Translations under genes and position numbers: made by a program
The notes under the pieces: generated by a model
Seen by the model: the letters and a program-made list of their open reading frames with translations, nothing else
What the model was told of the DNA's origin: nothing
Database searches by the model: none
Part shown: positions 43,527 through 52,188 of the stretch, piece after piece
Layout of the letters: each line of letters begins with the position of its first letter
Position numbering within the stretch: position 1 is the first letter of the stretch
NCBI RefSeq assembly: GCF_000305935.1
Contig: NC_018870.1
Coordinates: forward strand, 1,351,001 to 1,415,000
Source: Thermacetogenium phaeum DSM 12270
GTDB taxonomy: Bacteria; Bacillota; DSM-12270; Thermacetogeniales; Thermacetogeniaceae
Direction of reading: 5' to 3'
Length of the DNA stretch: 64,000 nt

Positions 43527-44464
43527 AGCTCACACCCTAACCTCTTGAGAATTTGCTCAGCTTCGGTCATGACCTCCTCAACGATGGCCGCAGCCGGCTC
43601 CCTTTTATTGACCATCCCTGCAATCTGGCCGGCCAGAAGAGAGCCGTCCTCGACTGCACCATGAAGAGCTGCTGCCGGGTATTTCCCTACCGCCAGCCTG
43701 TCTAGTTCTTCAGAACTCCACCCTTCCTTCTCTTTGGCCAGGTACATTCGGGAAAAACGGTTCTGAATCACCCTGACCGGGTGTCCGGTGGAGGTTCCGC
43801 AGACCACTGTATCCCGGTCTCTGGCTTGAATAATCTTCTCTTGATAATCGGGGTGGGCAGGGCATTCCTCGGCACAGATGAATCGCGTTCCCATCTGCAC
43901 TCCCTCCGCCCCCAAAGCGAAGGCAGCAGCAGCGCCTCGCCCGTCAGCAATTCCTCCGGCAGCAATTACGGGGACATCCACAGCATCGACGATCATGGGT
44001 ACCAGACACATGGTTGTTATCTCTCCGATATGCCCCCCGGCTTCCATCCCCTCAGCAATAACGGCATCTGCCCCCTGGCGAGAGAGGCGACGGGCCAGGG
44101 CAACGGAGGCGACCACAGGAATGACCTTGCAGCCCGCTTCTTTCAGCAGGGTCATGTACTTTCCGGGGTTCCCGGCACCGGTGGTCACTACGGGAACTTT
44201 TTCCTTAATGACGACCTCGATGATCTTCTCGATATGGGGCGAGAGAAGCATCAAGTTAACGCCGAAGGGCCTGTTCGTCACCGCCCGCACGGCTTCGATT
44301 TCCTTTTGCAGCCATCCGGCATCAGCGGAACCAGCTCCGATGATCCCCAGGCCGCCTGCTGCAGAAACAGCCCCTGCCAGCTTTCCTGTAGCTATCCAGG
44401 CCATTCCTCCCTGGAAGAGCGGGTATTTTATCCCCAGCAGTTTAGTCAATCTCGTTGTAATCAT
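43514..44464 (-). CDS. fabK: Enoyl-ACP reductase II (FMN-dependent) FabK
   Basis: 316-residue FMN-dependent enoyl-ACP reductase of the nitronate monooxygenase fold. Features are KYPLFQGGMAWIATGKLAGAV, GGLGIIGAG, VVTTGAGNP, and the phosphate loop VIAAGGIADGRGAAAAFALGA near 203-223. FabK replaces FabI in many Firmicutes and is insensitive to triclosan. The frame is open to 44650, over fabH, but AGGTGAT before ATG 44464 marks the start. Confidence 0.94.
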   Translation of the reverse strand: MITTRLTKLLGIKYPLFQGGMAWIATGKLAGAVSAAGGLGIIGAGSADAGWLQKEIEAVRAVTNRPFGVNLMLLSPHIEKIIEVVIKEKVPVVTTGAGNPGKYMTLLKEAGCKVIPVVASVALARRLSRQGADAVIAEGMEAGGHIGEITTMCLVPMIVDAVDVPVIAAGGIADGRGAAAAFALGAEGVQMGTRFICAEECPAHPDYQEKIIQARDRDTVVCGTSTGHPVRVIQNRFSRMYLAKEKEGWSSEELDRLAVGKYPAAALHGAVEDGSLLAGQIAGMVNKREPAAAIVEEVMTEAEQILKRLGCELCSD

Positions 44465-44472
44465 TAGATCAA

Positions 44473-45456
44473 TCACCTGCCCCAGCGCACCAAAGCTGCG
44501 CCCATAGTCAACCCCGCACCGAATCCTACCATGAGCACCAGATCTCCGGATTGGATTTTCCCCTGTTCCACCGCTTCCGCAACGACTACAGGAATGGAAG
44601 CGGCGGATATGTTGCCGCATTTTTCGATATTGACCAGCACTCTTTCCCAAGGTACCTTCATTTTTGCGGCCGCCGCCTTCATGATTCTCAGATTGGCCTG
44701 ATGGAATACGATGTGATCTACATCGTCAATACTGAGAGAAGCCCGCCTGAGCACCTGAGATGCACACTCGGGTATGGTTTTGACGGCGAATTTAAAGATT
44801 TCATGTCCCTGCATCCGCATACAGTGCATGCGTTTGGCGACGGTTTCCTGAGAAGCCGGATGGCGGGTACCACCTGCGGGAATATAGAGGAGGGAAGTTC
44901 CCGCTCCATTTGAGCCCAGGTAAGTTGCCAGGATCCCGTTCTCTCCTTCCCCCTTACCAAGAACCATTGCCCCAGCTCCGTCACCGAAGAGGATGCAGGT
45001 GCTGCGATCCGTATAGTCTGTAACCCTTGATAAAATCTCTGCTCCAACCACCAGAGCATAGCGATAATCATTCCCTAGCAAAAAATGCTCTGCAGTCGTT
45101 ATTGCATAGATAAATCCAGTGCACGCAGCAGACAGATCAAAGGCAGCCGCTCCGGTAGCCCCCAACAGATCTTGTAAAAAACAGGCGGTGGCCGGCATCG
45201 GCATATCAGGGGTTATTGTAGCCACAATAATAAGATCCAGATCCTCTGCTGTAATCCCGGCGTTGTTCAGGGCGATGCTTGCGGCTTTATAGGCAAGATC
45301 CGATGTGGCGATATCTTCTTCGGATATCCTTCTTTCCCTGATCCCTGTGCGGCTGACTATCCAATCATCACTTGTTTCAACCATTTTTTCCAGGTCAGCA
45401 TTGGAGAGAATGCGGTCGGGTAGCGCGTAACCGGTTCCTAAAATCTGTATTTTCAC
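44473..45456 (-). CDS. fabH: Beta-ketoacyl-ACP synthase III FabH
   Basis: 327-residue initiating condensing enzyme. Cys112 (AACTGF), His (FHQANLRI near 246-253) and Asn (GNISAAS near 276-282) form the catalytic triad. It condenses acetyl- or branched acyl-CoA with malonyl-ACP. First gene of the fab operon, with a promoter about 50 bp upstream. plsX and fapR, frequent partners, are not adjacent. Confidence 0.96.
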   Translation of the reverse strand: MKIQILGTGYALPDRILSNADLEKMVETSDDWIVSRTGIRERRISEEDIATSDLAYKAASIALNNAGITAEDLDLIIVATITPDMPMPATACFLQDLLGATGAAAFDLSAACTGFIYAITTAEHFLLGNDYRYALVVGAEILSRVTDYTDRSTCILFGDGAGAMVLGKGEGENGILATYLGSNGAGTSLLYIPAGGTRHPASQETVAKRMHCMRMQGHEIFKFAVKTIPECASQVLRRASLSIDDVDHIVFHQANLRIMKAAAAKMKVPWERVLVNIEKCGNISAASIPVVVAEAVEQGKIQSGDLVLMVGFGAGLTMGAALVRWGR

Positions 45457-45499
45457 TGCCGGGCCTCCGTACTTGCCTTCACCAGGAATGTTAGAAATA

Positions 45500-45528
45500 T
45501 AATTACACTATCCGAGAGTATTTGTCAA
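45500..45528 (-). promoter_or_regulatory. Promoter of the fab operon
   Basis: On the - strand TTGACA (complement of 45523-45528) and TAATTA (45500-45505) are separated by 17 bp. The -35 lies in TTTGTCAACAAA, a short palindrome that could be an operator for a fatty acid regulator; it does not match the FapR consensus as I know it. Confidence 0.65.
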
Positions 45529-45653
45529 CAAAACTGTGCACTGCTTATTATACCATATTCTACCTGTTATATAAAAACAAAAACCAGAGCATGTATGGGA
45601 TGACCTCGTTGATCACAGGAGAAAAGCCGGAAGTACAGCGGAGGGAAGCAATC

Positions 45654-46940
45654 TTACAGAACCATCCCCGCATTGAGCATCTCCTGAGCAGCTTGCAGGA
45701 CCCCTATGAAAGTGTGGGCGTAAGACAAGCCTCCCTGGAGAAAAATGATATAGGGTGGCCGCATAGGGGCATCCGCAGATAATTCGATGGATGCACCCTG
45801 AACAAAAGTGCCCGCTGCCATAATCACTTCGTCCTGGTAACCGGGCAGGAGGCTTGCGACGGGAGTCGCTCGGGAATCTACAGGAGATGCTTTCTGGATC
45901 CCAAGGCAAAAGGCTTTTACCATTTGAGGGTCATTGAGTTTGATGGCTTGAACTATGTCGGACCGGGCGGCACCGGGTGCGGGTGATGTTTCAAATCCTA
46001 GTAGGCTGAAGAAGTGGGCGGCAAAAATTGCTCCTTTCAGCGCCTCTCCTACCACCTGGGGGGCTAGAAAAAAACCTTGGTAGAAAAGACGCCCTAGCCC
46101 GAGATTGGTACCGATATCCTTGCCCAGTCCGGGGGCGGTCAGCCTGTCCGCGGCTGCAGTGATGAGCTTCTTATTTCCTACTAAATATCCGCCTGAAGGG
46201 GAAATCCCTCCACCTGGGTTTTTAATAAGGGAGCCGGCTATAAAATCGGCTCCTTCCTATGTCGGTTCTCTTTCCTCTACAAATTCTCCATAGCAATTGT
46301 CGACAAAACAGATGATATTTTCTCTGATTCCCTTAATAAATCGGATGAGCGCTCCGATTTCCCCGACGGAGAGAGCAGGTCGCCAGCTGTAACCCCGTGA
46401 CCGCTGGATCAGGACGAGTTTCGTTTTGTCCGTCAGCAGTTCCTGTATTTTCTGGTAGTTGGGTAGCCCCTCTTCGGTTAGTGGGGCTTCTTTGTAAACT
46501 ATCCCCTGTCCCCTCAAAGAGCGTTGGGTTTCCCGGTCAATTCCGATGATTTTGGCCAGGGTATCGTAGGGACGGCCGGTGGCGGAAAGAAGTTCATCAC
46601 CGGGTCTTAAAATTGATGTCAGGGCCAGAGAGATGGCATGGGTTCCCGACATTATTTGAGCGCGCACCAGGGCGGCCTCCGCCCTAAAGGTCAGTGCATA
46701 GACTTCATCCAGACCCTCCCTGCCTGGATCTCCGTAACCATAGCCGGTCCCGTCCCGCAGGTGGTACTCGCTGATTCCTGCTTCCCGGTAGGCCTCGAGA
46801 ACGCGCATCTGATTGAATTTTGTAATACCAGCAACATGTTCAAATTCCCTGCCGGCCTCTTGCTCAGCCTGTATTGCCAGTTCATACAGCCTGGGATCAA
46901 TTTGAAAGTGTTGTTGTAAATATTCCCTGAAACACGGCAT
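45654..46940 (-). pseudogene. Aluminium resistance/methionine gamma-lyase family protein (YnbB-like) with in-frame TAG
   Basis: A PLP fold-type I protein of the YnbB family. It runs in one frame from ATG 46940 to TAA 45654 (428 codons, the normal length) but is broken by a TAG at 46257-46259, right after FVDNCYGEFVEEREPT. The frame continues without change: EGADFIAGSLIKNPGGG (with the PLP lysine) and on to GYQDEVIMAAGTFVQG. At this position the family normally has Glu, so a single G-to-T change (GAG to TAG) explains it. It lies downstream of spoVK as in B. subtilis. Either a nonsense mutation, a base error, or readthrough. Confidence 0.85.
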
Positions 46941-46961
46941 TGTTAATTCACCCTACTATGA

Positions 46962-47900
46962 TTACTGAAAATCTTCAGGACGAATAGTCATCAATTCTTC
47001 CCTTGTCAGGTGCGCCTTTTTAACAAGCCTTACGGCTTGCCTGCGGATCGCCCGTTCGATAATGTTGCGAACAAGGCGAGCATTCCCTTCATTTTCATTT
47101 CTCTTACCAGTCTTCTCAATAAGGATTTCCCTTAAAACCGTTTCTGCCTCAGGATGCAACCGGTATTGCCTTTTTCGGAGCATTAAAGTTCCTATCTGGA
47201 GTAGTTCCTCCACCGTATAGTCGGGGAAAACGATATGGATGGGAAAGCGGGAGTAAAGCCCCGGGTTGCTGCGCAGGAACCATTCCATTTCCCGCTTGTA
47301 GCCTGCAAGGATAAGCACCAGGTTTTCTTTCTGGTCCTCCATAGCCTTAACCAGTACATCGATGCTCTCCTTACCGAAGTCTTTCTCACCTCCACGGGCA
47401 AGAGAGTAAGCTTCGTCAATAAAAAGAATCCCCCCCAGAGCTCTTTTGATCTGTTCCCTGGTTTTATGAGCAGTGTGCCCGATGTACTCCCCTACCAGGT
47501 CGGCCCTTTCCACTTCCACGAGGTGACCGCGAGAAAGGACTCCCATAGAACGGAACAGCTTGCCCATAATCCTGGCAACAGTGGTTTTCCCCGTACCCGG
47601 ATTTCCTTTAAAGATCATGTGCAATACTAAAGGCTCAGTGCACAGCCTGGCCCTTTCTCTCCGTTTTTGGATTTGCACATAGGCTGATATTTCGGAAACA
47701 AGTTTTTTCACCTCGGTGAGGCCGATTAATCCATGCAGTTCCTGTAAGATCAGCTCCGGTTTTAATTGATTGGTGTCACTTTGGTTCAACGGCTGTCTGT
47801 TTTTCAGATTAGAGCCAGTTCGAAAAGACTGGGGCTGAAGAGTTCCTCCCCCTTTTCCTAACTGGAACTTAAAATTCACCCAGCTTTCACCTCTGGTCAT
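46962..47900 (-). CDS. spoVK: Stage V sporulation protein K, AAA+ ATPase
   Basis: 312-residue CbbX/SpoVK-type AAA+ ATPase. Walker A is FKGNPGTGKTTVARIMG near 97-113 and Walker B is GGILFIDEAYSLARGG near 155-170, with the arginine finger and sensor 2 (GNARLVRNIIERA) near 272-284. It is required for spore maturation in B. subtilis, and indicates that this organism is or was spore-forming. In B. subtilis it sits next to hfq; here hfq is 4 kb away with an ABC importer and IS256 between them. Confidence 0.92.
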   Translation of the reverse strand: MTRGESWVNFKFQLGKGGGTLQPQSFRTGSNLKNRQPLNQSDTNQLKPELILQELHGLIGLTEVKKLVSEISAYVQIQKRRERARLCTEPLVLHMIFKGNPGTGKTTVARIMGKLFRSMGVLSRGHLVEVERADLVGEYIGHTAHKTREQIKRALGGILFIDEAYSLARGGEKDFGKESIDVLVKAMEDQKENLVLILAGYKREMEWFLRSNPGLYSRFPIHIVFPDYTVEELLQIGTLMLRKRQYRLHPEAETVLREILIEKTGKRNENEGNARLVRNIIERAIRRQAVRLVKKAHLTREELMTIRPEDFQ

Positions 47901-47946
47901 TCTTGTCTCCCTTTGACATTATACGCGGTAAGCGGCGAGAAAGTGT

Positions 47947-48705
47947 TCAGACGTATAACCAGGGGCAAACGAACCGCTGGATAAGATCCACCAGCAGGAA
48001 AAGGATAAAGCCTTGCAGACTGATGGCGATGATCCCCGCAAACATCTCCGGGTAATTGACCCTACTCCATGCGTCGAAGATGAAGTAACCGAGACCTTCC
48101 AGGGTAGCAAAGGATTCCGCGAAAAAGAGAACACTTATTGCCGTCCCCAGGCTGATGCGAACTGCTGTAAAGATTTCCGGTAGACAGCCCGGAATGATCA
48201 CGTGGCGGTAGACATCCTTTGTCGTAGCCCCCAGGGACAATACAGAGAGAATGGTGTTGGCAGGAATTTTTTTGGCGGCATCCCTGCTGGTCACCAATAT
48301 TTGAAAAAAGATGATCAGGACAATCAGGATGATCTTGGAGAGATCGCCGATTTTAAAGATCGCAAATACAACCGGGAGCAGGGCTATTTTGGGAATCGGA
48401 TAGAGCAGATATAACTGTGGCGCCAACCATTGATCAAGTTTGGAATTTCTCCCGATATAGAGCCCCAGGGGAACGGCTATAGCCAGTCCCAAGAGAAGGC
48501 TCACCAGAACCCGATAGGTGCTGATCAGAAAGTGCCTCCAGAGTCCTTCTGGAAAAACGTGAATAAAGGTAATCAGAGCTGGAAGCGGGCGCGGCAACGC
48601 GGGATTACGCAGCAACAAGGCGAAAATTTCCCAGCCCAGCAGAAGAACTAGCACAGCAAAGAAATAATTCAAGTATTTTTTGTTACTCCGATTATTGCCG
48701 GTCAT
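47947..48705 (-). CDS. ABC transporter permease (SsuC/TauC/NitB-like)
   Basis: 252-residue BPD-type permease with six predicted helices. The EAA loop is LSLGATTKDVYRHVIIPGCLPEI near 158-180, the site of ATPase contact. The family imports sulfonates, nitrate, taurine, thiamine precursors or similar small molecules. The frame is open to 48873, but GGAGG before ATG 48705 and the overlap with the ATPase gene fix the start there. Confidence 0.9.
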   Translation of the reverse strand: MTGNNRSNKKYLNYFFAVLVLLLGWEIFALLLRNPALPRPLPALITFIHVFPEGLWRHFLISTYRVLVSLLLGLAIAVPLGLYIGRNSKLDQWLAPQLYLLYPIPKIALLPVVFAIFKIGDLSKIILIVLIIFFQILVTSRDAAKKIPANTILSVLSLGATTKDVYRHVIIPGCLPEIFTAVRISLGTAISVLFFAESFATLEGLGYFIFDAWSRVNYPEMFAGIIAISLQGFILFLLVDLIQRFVCPWLYV

Positions 48706-49453
48706 TGCAAGGGGCCTCCAGCAAAGAGCGAATCTCGGTGCACTTTTCATGAAAACGCAAATCGTGGCGAAAGCCTTCGCTTCCCTGGGCCGGATTGGAC
48801 ACAACAGTGCGGATGTGCCCCGGGCGCGCCGAAAGAATGATGATCTCCTGCCCGAGGAATACAGCTTCTTCAATGCTGTGAGTCACCAAGACACAGGTAA
48901 TCTTATGCTTGATGATGATTTCGAGGATTAACTTTTGAAGGTTTTCTCGCGTCAAGGCATCGAGTGCTGAAAGGGGCTCATCCATGAGGAGAATCTCCGG
49001 CTGTAGCGCCAGTGCACGTGCCAGGGCTACCCGCTGCTTTTGGCCCCCGCTCAACTGGCTCGGATATCGGTTAAGGCACTCCGTCAAATCAAGTTCTTTA
49101 AAGACCGGTTCCAGAATACAGTTGACCTCGGTTTGCGGAACTTTGCGGAGGGCTAGTCCGAGGGCTGCGTTCTCCCATACCGTTTTCCAGGGAAGCAGCC
49201 CGTATTCCTGGAGAATCAGAGCCATGCCACGGTAAGGGCCGTCCAACTGCTTCCCGTAGAGAAGGATTTCTCCCTCAGTCGGGCTAAGCAAACCGGCCAT
49301 AAGAAAGAGAAGGGATGTCTTTCCACATCCCGAAGGCCCGATTACTGCATATCTTTTTCCTTTTTCGATTTTAAGGTTGATGTCATCAAGGGCGTGTACC
49401 TCTGTTTTGCCATTGGTGTAAGTTAGAGATACATGGTTAAAAGAAAGCATCAT
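48692..49453 (-). CDS. ABC transporter ATP-binding protein (SsuB/TauB-like)
   Basis: 253-residue ATPase with Walker A (IGPSGCGKTSLLFLMAG), Q-loop (LILQEYGLLPWKTV), signature (LSGGQKQRVALARAL) and Walker B (EILLMDEPLSALD) followed by the switch His (VTHSIEEA). It energises the adjacent permease, with which it overlaps by 14 bp. 13 bp after the binding-protein gene. Confidence 0.93.
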   Translation of the reverse strand: MMLSFNHVSLTYTNGKTEVHALDDINLKIEKGKRYAVIGPSGCGKTSLLFLMAGLLSPTEGEILLYGKQLDGPYRGMALILQEYGLLPWKTVWENAALGLALRKVPQTEVNCILEPVFKELDLTECLNRYPSQLSGGQKQRVALARALALQPEILLMDEPLSALDALTRENLQKLILEIIIKHKITCVLVTHSIEEAVFLGQEIIILSARPGHIRTVVSNPAQGSEGFRHDLRFHEKCTEIRSLLEAPCNDRQ

Positions 49454-49466
49454 TGCCCCTTCTTAT

Positions 49467-50453
49467 CTATTCAGCTTTAATTGCTTCATCGGTTACCAGA
49501 TCCTCATAACTGAACGGCTCTTTCAACAACTCCTTGGCTTTCAGCCAGTCAATTACGCGTTGGGTGTCCTCACGGGATGGCAGCTGCAGCGGAGAAAATG
49601 TCGGAACCGGATAAGATTTTTGGAGTTCTACCGGTATCTGCACCTTTTCGTTGAAAAGGTCGCGATAGCGTTCCGGGTTTTCTGTTACTTTTCGGGCTCC
49701 TTCCGCATAGGCGCGCAAAAACTTGTTAATGGCATCCTTTTTTGTTTTGATGACCTCATCCCGGAAAAAGAAAACTGACTGCGAGATGTTGTCCTCCATT
49801 TTCGTATCGTCTATCAGCACTCTAGAACCTTTCAATTCGGCGTAAGATGCCAGGGGATCGGGTAGCACCGCTGCTGCTACCCGGTTCTGAAGCAGCATTT
49901 CCATCCGTAGAGGCATTTTGGCAACATTGACCTTCTTAACATCCTTCGGATCTATCCCATTGGCCAGCAGCATCTGGTCGGCCACGTATTCAATTATGGT
50001 ATTTTGGGATATTGCAATTTGCTTGCCTTTAAGGTCCTTGACCTCTATTGCTGACCCGGGTGCAGCGAGCAGGGTAAAACGGCCCTCCGCGGGCGTTGCC
50101 CCCATTACCAGGGAAACTGCCTTTACTGGCGTGCCTCCCTGGCGGATGAGCGCAACCGCCAGAAGATCTCCTTCTACCCCATCGACCGCACCCGCCTGAA
50201 GGGCAGCATCCCTTTCGGCTGCACTTTGAAAATTAATTAATTCAACTTGCAGCCCCAGTTTCTCAAAGATCCCCTCCTGTTCGGCCACATATACCGGCAA
50301 TATCTCCTCATTGGGGAGGATTCCTACCTTTAGGGTTTGTTCTGTATTCCCACTCGGTGGCTCCGTGCGGGAGCCATCGGCACAGCCGCAAATTAGAAAA
50401 ATTACTGCTGCCCCTAGCAACAGTAAGGTTATCGCCATTCTCTGCAGTTTCAA
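49467..50453 (-). CDS. ABC transporter substrate-binding lipoprotein (NMT1/SsuA-like)
   Basis: 328-residue binding protein with a lipoprotein signal (LLLLGAAVIFLICGC) and a type II periplasmic-binding fold of the NMT1/SsuA group (VGILPNEEILPVYVAEQEG, then GAVDGVEGDLLAVALIRQGG). The ligand is unknown: such proteins bind sulfonates, nitrate, or pyrimidine/thiamine precursors. It starts at TTG 50453 after GGGGGGAG. Before the IS256 insertion it lay only about 50 bp downstream of hfq. Confidence 0.88.
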   Translation of the reverse strand: MKLQRMAITLLLLGAAVIFLICGCADGSRTEPPSGNTEQTLKVGILPNEEILPVYVAEQEGIFEKLGLQVELINFQSAAERDAALQAGAVDGVEGDLLAVALIRQGGTPVKAVSLVMGATPAEGRFTLLAAPGSAIEVKDLKGKQIAISQNTIIEYVADQMLLANGIDPKDVKKVNVAKMPLRMEMLLQNRVAAAVLPDPLASYAELKGSRVLIDDTKMEDNISQSVFFFRDEVIKTKKDAINKFLRAYAEGARKVTENPERYRDLFNEKVQIPVELQKSYPVPTFSPLQLPSREDTQRVIDWLKAKELLKEPFSYEDLVTDEAIKAE

Positions 50454-50499
50454 TCGTTCTCCCCCCTCACCCTTTCATTAAAAAATTTAAGTTTATTTA

Positions 50500-50507
50500 T
50501 CTTTATC
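50500..50507. repeat. Target site duplication, left copy
   Basis: TCTTTATC, identical to the copy at 51904-51911, directly abutting the IS256 left end. Confidence 0.85.
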
Positions 50508-51903
50508 GGTCAAGTCCAAATTTGTGTGTAAATTCCCTCTGGCAGATAAGATCACCCCGTTTTAAGCTACATTTACCTGGGTATCGGCATTATTCACCTC
50601 CTTCTGCTGTTTTTCTGTGTTAGCCTTCCACTCCCAATACTCTGCCATATCAAAGTAGCGCTTTCCTGTGGTCCACACCTCGTCGATCTCTACAAGCACT
50701 GCTCCGATCAGTCTCACAGCCGACTCCTCGTTAGGGAAGATTCGGATCACCCGCTCCCGCCGGCGGATCTCCTGGTTGAGCCGCTCGACTCCATTGGTGG
50801 TGCGCAGCCGCTTCCGGTAGCGCCCTGGTAGTGCCATCACCGCCATTGCGTCCTCGAAACCAGCTTCAAGTCGCTCTACCGCCTTTGGCGCCCGGGCGCC
50901 AAAGGCCTCTATCGTTTCGTTCAGCAACCGCCTGGCCGTCTCCATATCCGGCGCGTCGAAGATCAACCGCAGTCGCCCGTGCAGGTCGCCCTGGAGGCTC
51001 TTAGGACAGGCGTCCAGGATGTTCCGGATAAAGTGGGTCTGGCACCGCTGCCATGTCGCTCCTTGGAAGTGGGTTTCTATCGCATTGATCAAGCCCTTGT
51101 GATCATCCGAAACAACCAAGTCCACTCCCTTGAGACCGCGCTCCTTGAGCCGGCCGAAGAACTCCGACCAAGCAGCCTCTGATTCGCTATCCCCGAGCAT
51201 AAGCCCTAAAATCTCCCGGTATCCCTCCCGGTTGATCCCTGTAGCGAGAAGTACGCTTGAAAGCCGTACCCGGCCGCCTTTACGCACCCGGATGACAATG
51301 GCATCTACCAGGAGAAATGGGTATTCCTGGCTGCTCAAATCTCGCTCGTTCCACTCCTTTACGATGTCGTCCAGTCTTTTGCACAGGCTGGATACGGTGG
51401 ATTTGGAGAACTCCGTGCCGCATAGTTCATCAACAACCGCCCTTACCTTCCTGGTGGATACGCCGTTCACGACCATCTCGACCATGGCCAGCAAGAGCGC
51501 CTGCTCGCTCCGCTGGTACCGCTCGAAAAGCTCCGTGGAGAAGTGCCCGCTCCGGAGACGGGGAACCATAAGCGTAAGTTCTCCTACGCGAGACTTGAGC
51601 AGCTTATCCCGATACCCGTTGCGGTACCCCTGCCGCTCTTCGGTACGTTCGTATGGCTTGGCCCTGAGTTGTTCGGTAGCCTGAGCATCGAGTATCTGAT
51701 TCACGATGTTCTCCACCAACCGAGCCAATCCATCATCCCGAATAAATAATCCTTGCAAGAGATCACAGTCTACGGTAACCTGGTAGTGAGCCATCTTTTC
51801 TCCCTCCTGATGATTAAGATTAAGCCACTTCTTATCTACCAGAGGGAGGGGTGGCTCTCCTGCTTCAAGCCATCAATTTTACACCATCATAATGGACACT
51901 ACT
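50508..51903 (-). mobile_element. IS256-family insertion sequence with 8-bp target duplication
   Basis: A complete element of 1,396 bp. The left end GGTCAAGTCCAAATTTGTG and the complement of the right end (AGTAGTGTCCATTATGATGG) are imperfect inverted repeats of the IS256 type; both continue GTGTAAA(A)TT and share CCCTCTGGYAGATAAG further in. Identical TCTTTATC copies flank it at 50500-50507 and 51904-51911, an 8-bp target site duplication, showing direct insertion into the 3' end of hfq. Confidence 0.88.
50562..51794 (-). CDS. IS256-family (Mutator) transposase
   Basis: 410-residue DDE transposase. The catalytic triad is visible as Asp164 (LLVDAIVI), Asp230 (VVSDDHKGL) and Glu337 (TTNGVERLN), with the family WQRCQTHF motif at 248-255. 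The N-terminal 100 residues are the DNA-binding part. AGGAGGGAG precedes the ATG. The frame is intact and the element has a clean target duplication, so it is recent and probably active. Confidence 0.95.
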   Translation of the reverse strand: MAHYQVTVDCDLLQGLFIRDDGLARLVENIVNQILDAQATEQLRAKPYERTEERQGYRNGYRDKLLKSRVGELTLMVPRLRSGHFSTELFERYQRSEQALLLAMVEMVVNGVSTRKVRAVVDELCGTEFSKSTVSSLCKRLDDIVKEWNERDLSSQEYPFLLVDAIVIRVRKGGRVRLSSVLLATGINREGYREILGLMLGDSESEAAWSEFFGRLKERGLKGVDLVVSDDHKGLINAIETHFQGATWQRCQTHFIRNILDACPKSLQGDLHGRLRLIFDAPDMETARRLLNETIEAFGARAPKAVERLEAGFEDAMAVMALPGRYRKRLRTTNGVERLNQEIRRRERVIRIFPNEESAVRLIGAVLVEIDEVWTTGKRYFDMAEYWEWKANTEKQQKEVNNADTQVNVA

Positions 51904-52151
51904 TCTTTATCCTGACCGGAGGCGGAATCAAATGTAAGATTGAGAGCTTTTAATGGCATTACCGTGGAGATGGCGTGTTTGTACACCATTTGCTGCTTTC
52001 CTTCACTCTCCAGGATAACGGTGAAATTATCGAAGCCTCGAAGTGTCCCCTTTAGTTGAAATCCGTTGATCAGGTAAATAGTCACAGGAATTCCTTCTTT
52101 ACGAATCTGATTCAAGAAGAAGTCCTGCAAGATAATCTGTTGTTTGCCCAT
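51879..52151 (-). CDS. hfq: RNA chaperone Hfq with IS256-derived C-terminus
   Basis: Hfq forms hexameric Sm rings that bind small RNAs and mRNAs. Sm1 ([20 protein letters not shown] near 20-39) and Sm2 ([14 protein letters not shown] near 55-68) are intact. The last eight residues, VVSIMMV preceded by KE, are encoded by the inverted repeat of IS256, inserted at TCTTTATC. Joining the flanks without the element restores a shorter end, GQDKDK then TAA. So the native protein was about 83 residues and now has 90. The core is unaffected and function is probably kept. It follows miaA by 37 bp. Confidence 0.94.
   Translation of the reverse strand: MGKQQIILQDFFLNQIRKEGIPVTIYLINGFQLKGTLRGFDNFTVILESEGKQQMVYKHAISTVMPLKALNLTFDSASGQDKEVVSIMMV
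51904..51911. repeat. Target site duplication, right copy
   Basis: TCTTTATC directly abutting the IS256 right end, within the last codons of hfq. Confidence 0.85.
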
Positions 52152-52188
52152 TTTGAAATTGCCTCCATTTTCTATTCTTTACCACAAG

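Noticed and set aside
45523..45534. FapR operator at the fab promoter
   Set aside because: The TTTGTCAACAAA palindrome does not match the FapR consensus that I know, and no fapR gene is adjacent.
46257..46259. Pyrrolysine-coding amber codon
   Set aside because: The YnbB family has no known pyrrolysine, the site aligns with Glu (one base change), and no pyl gene is in the window.
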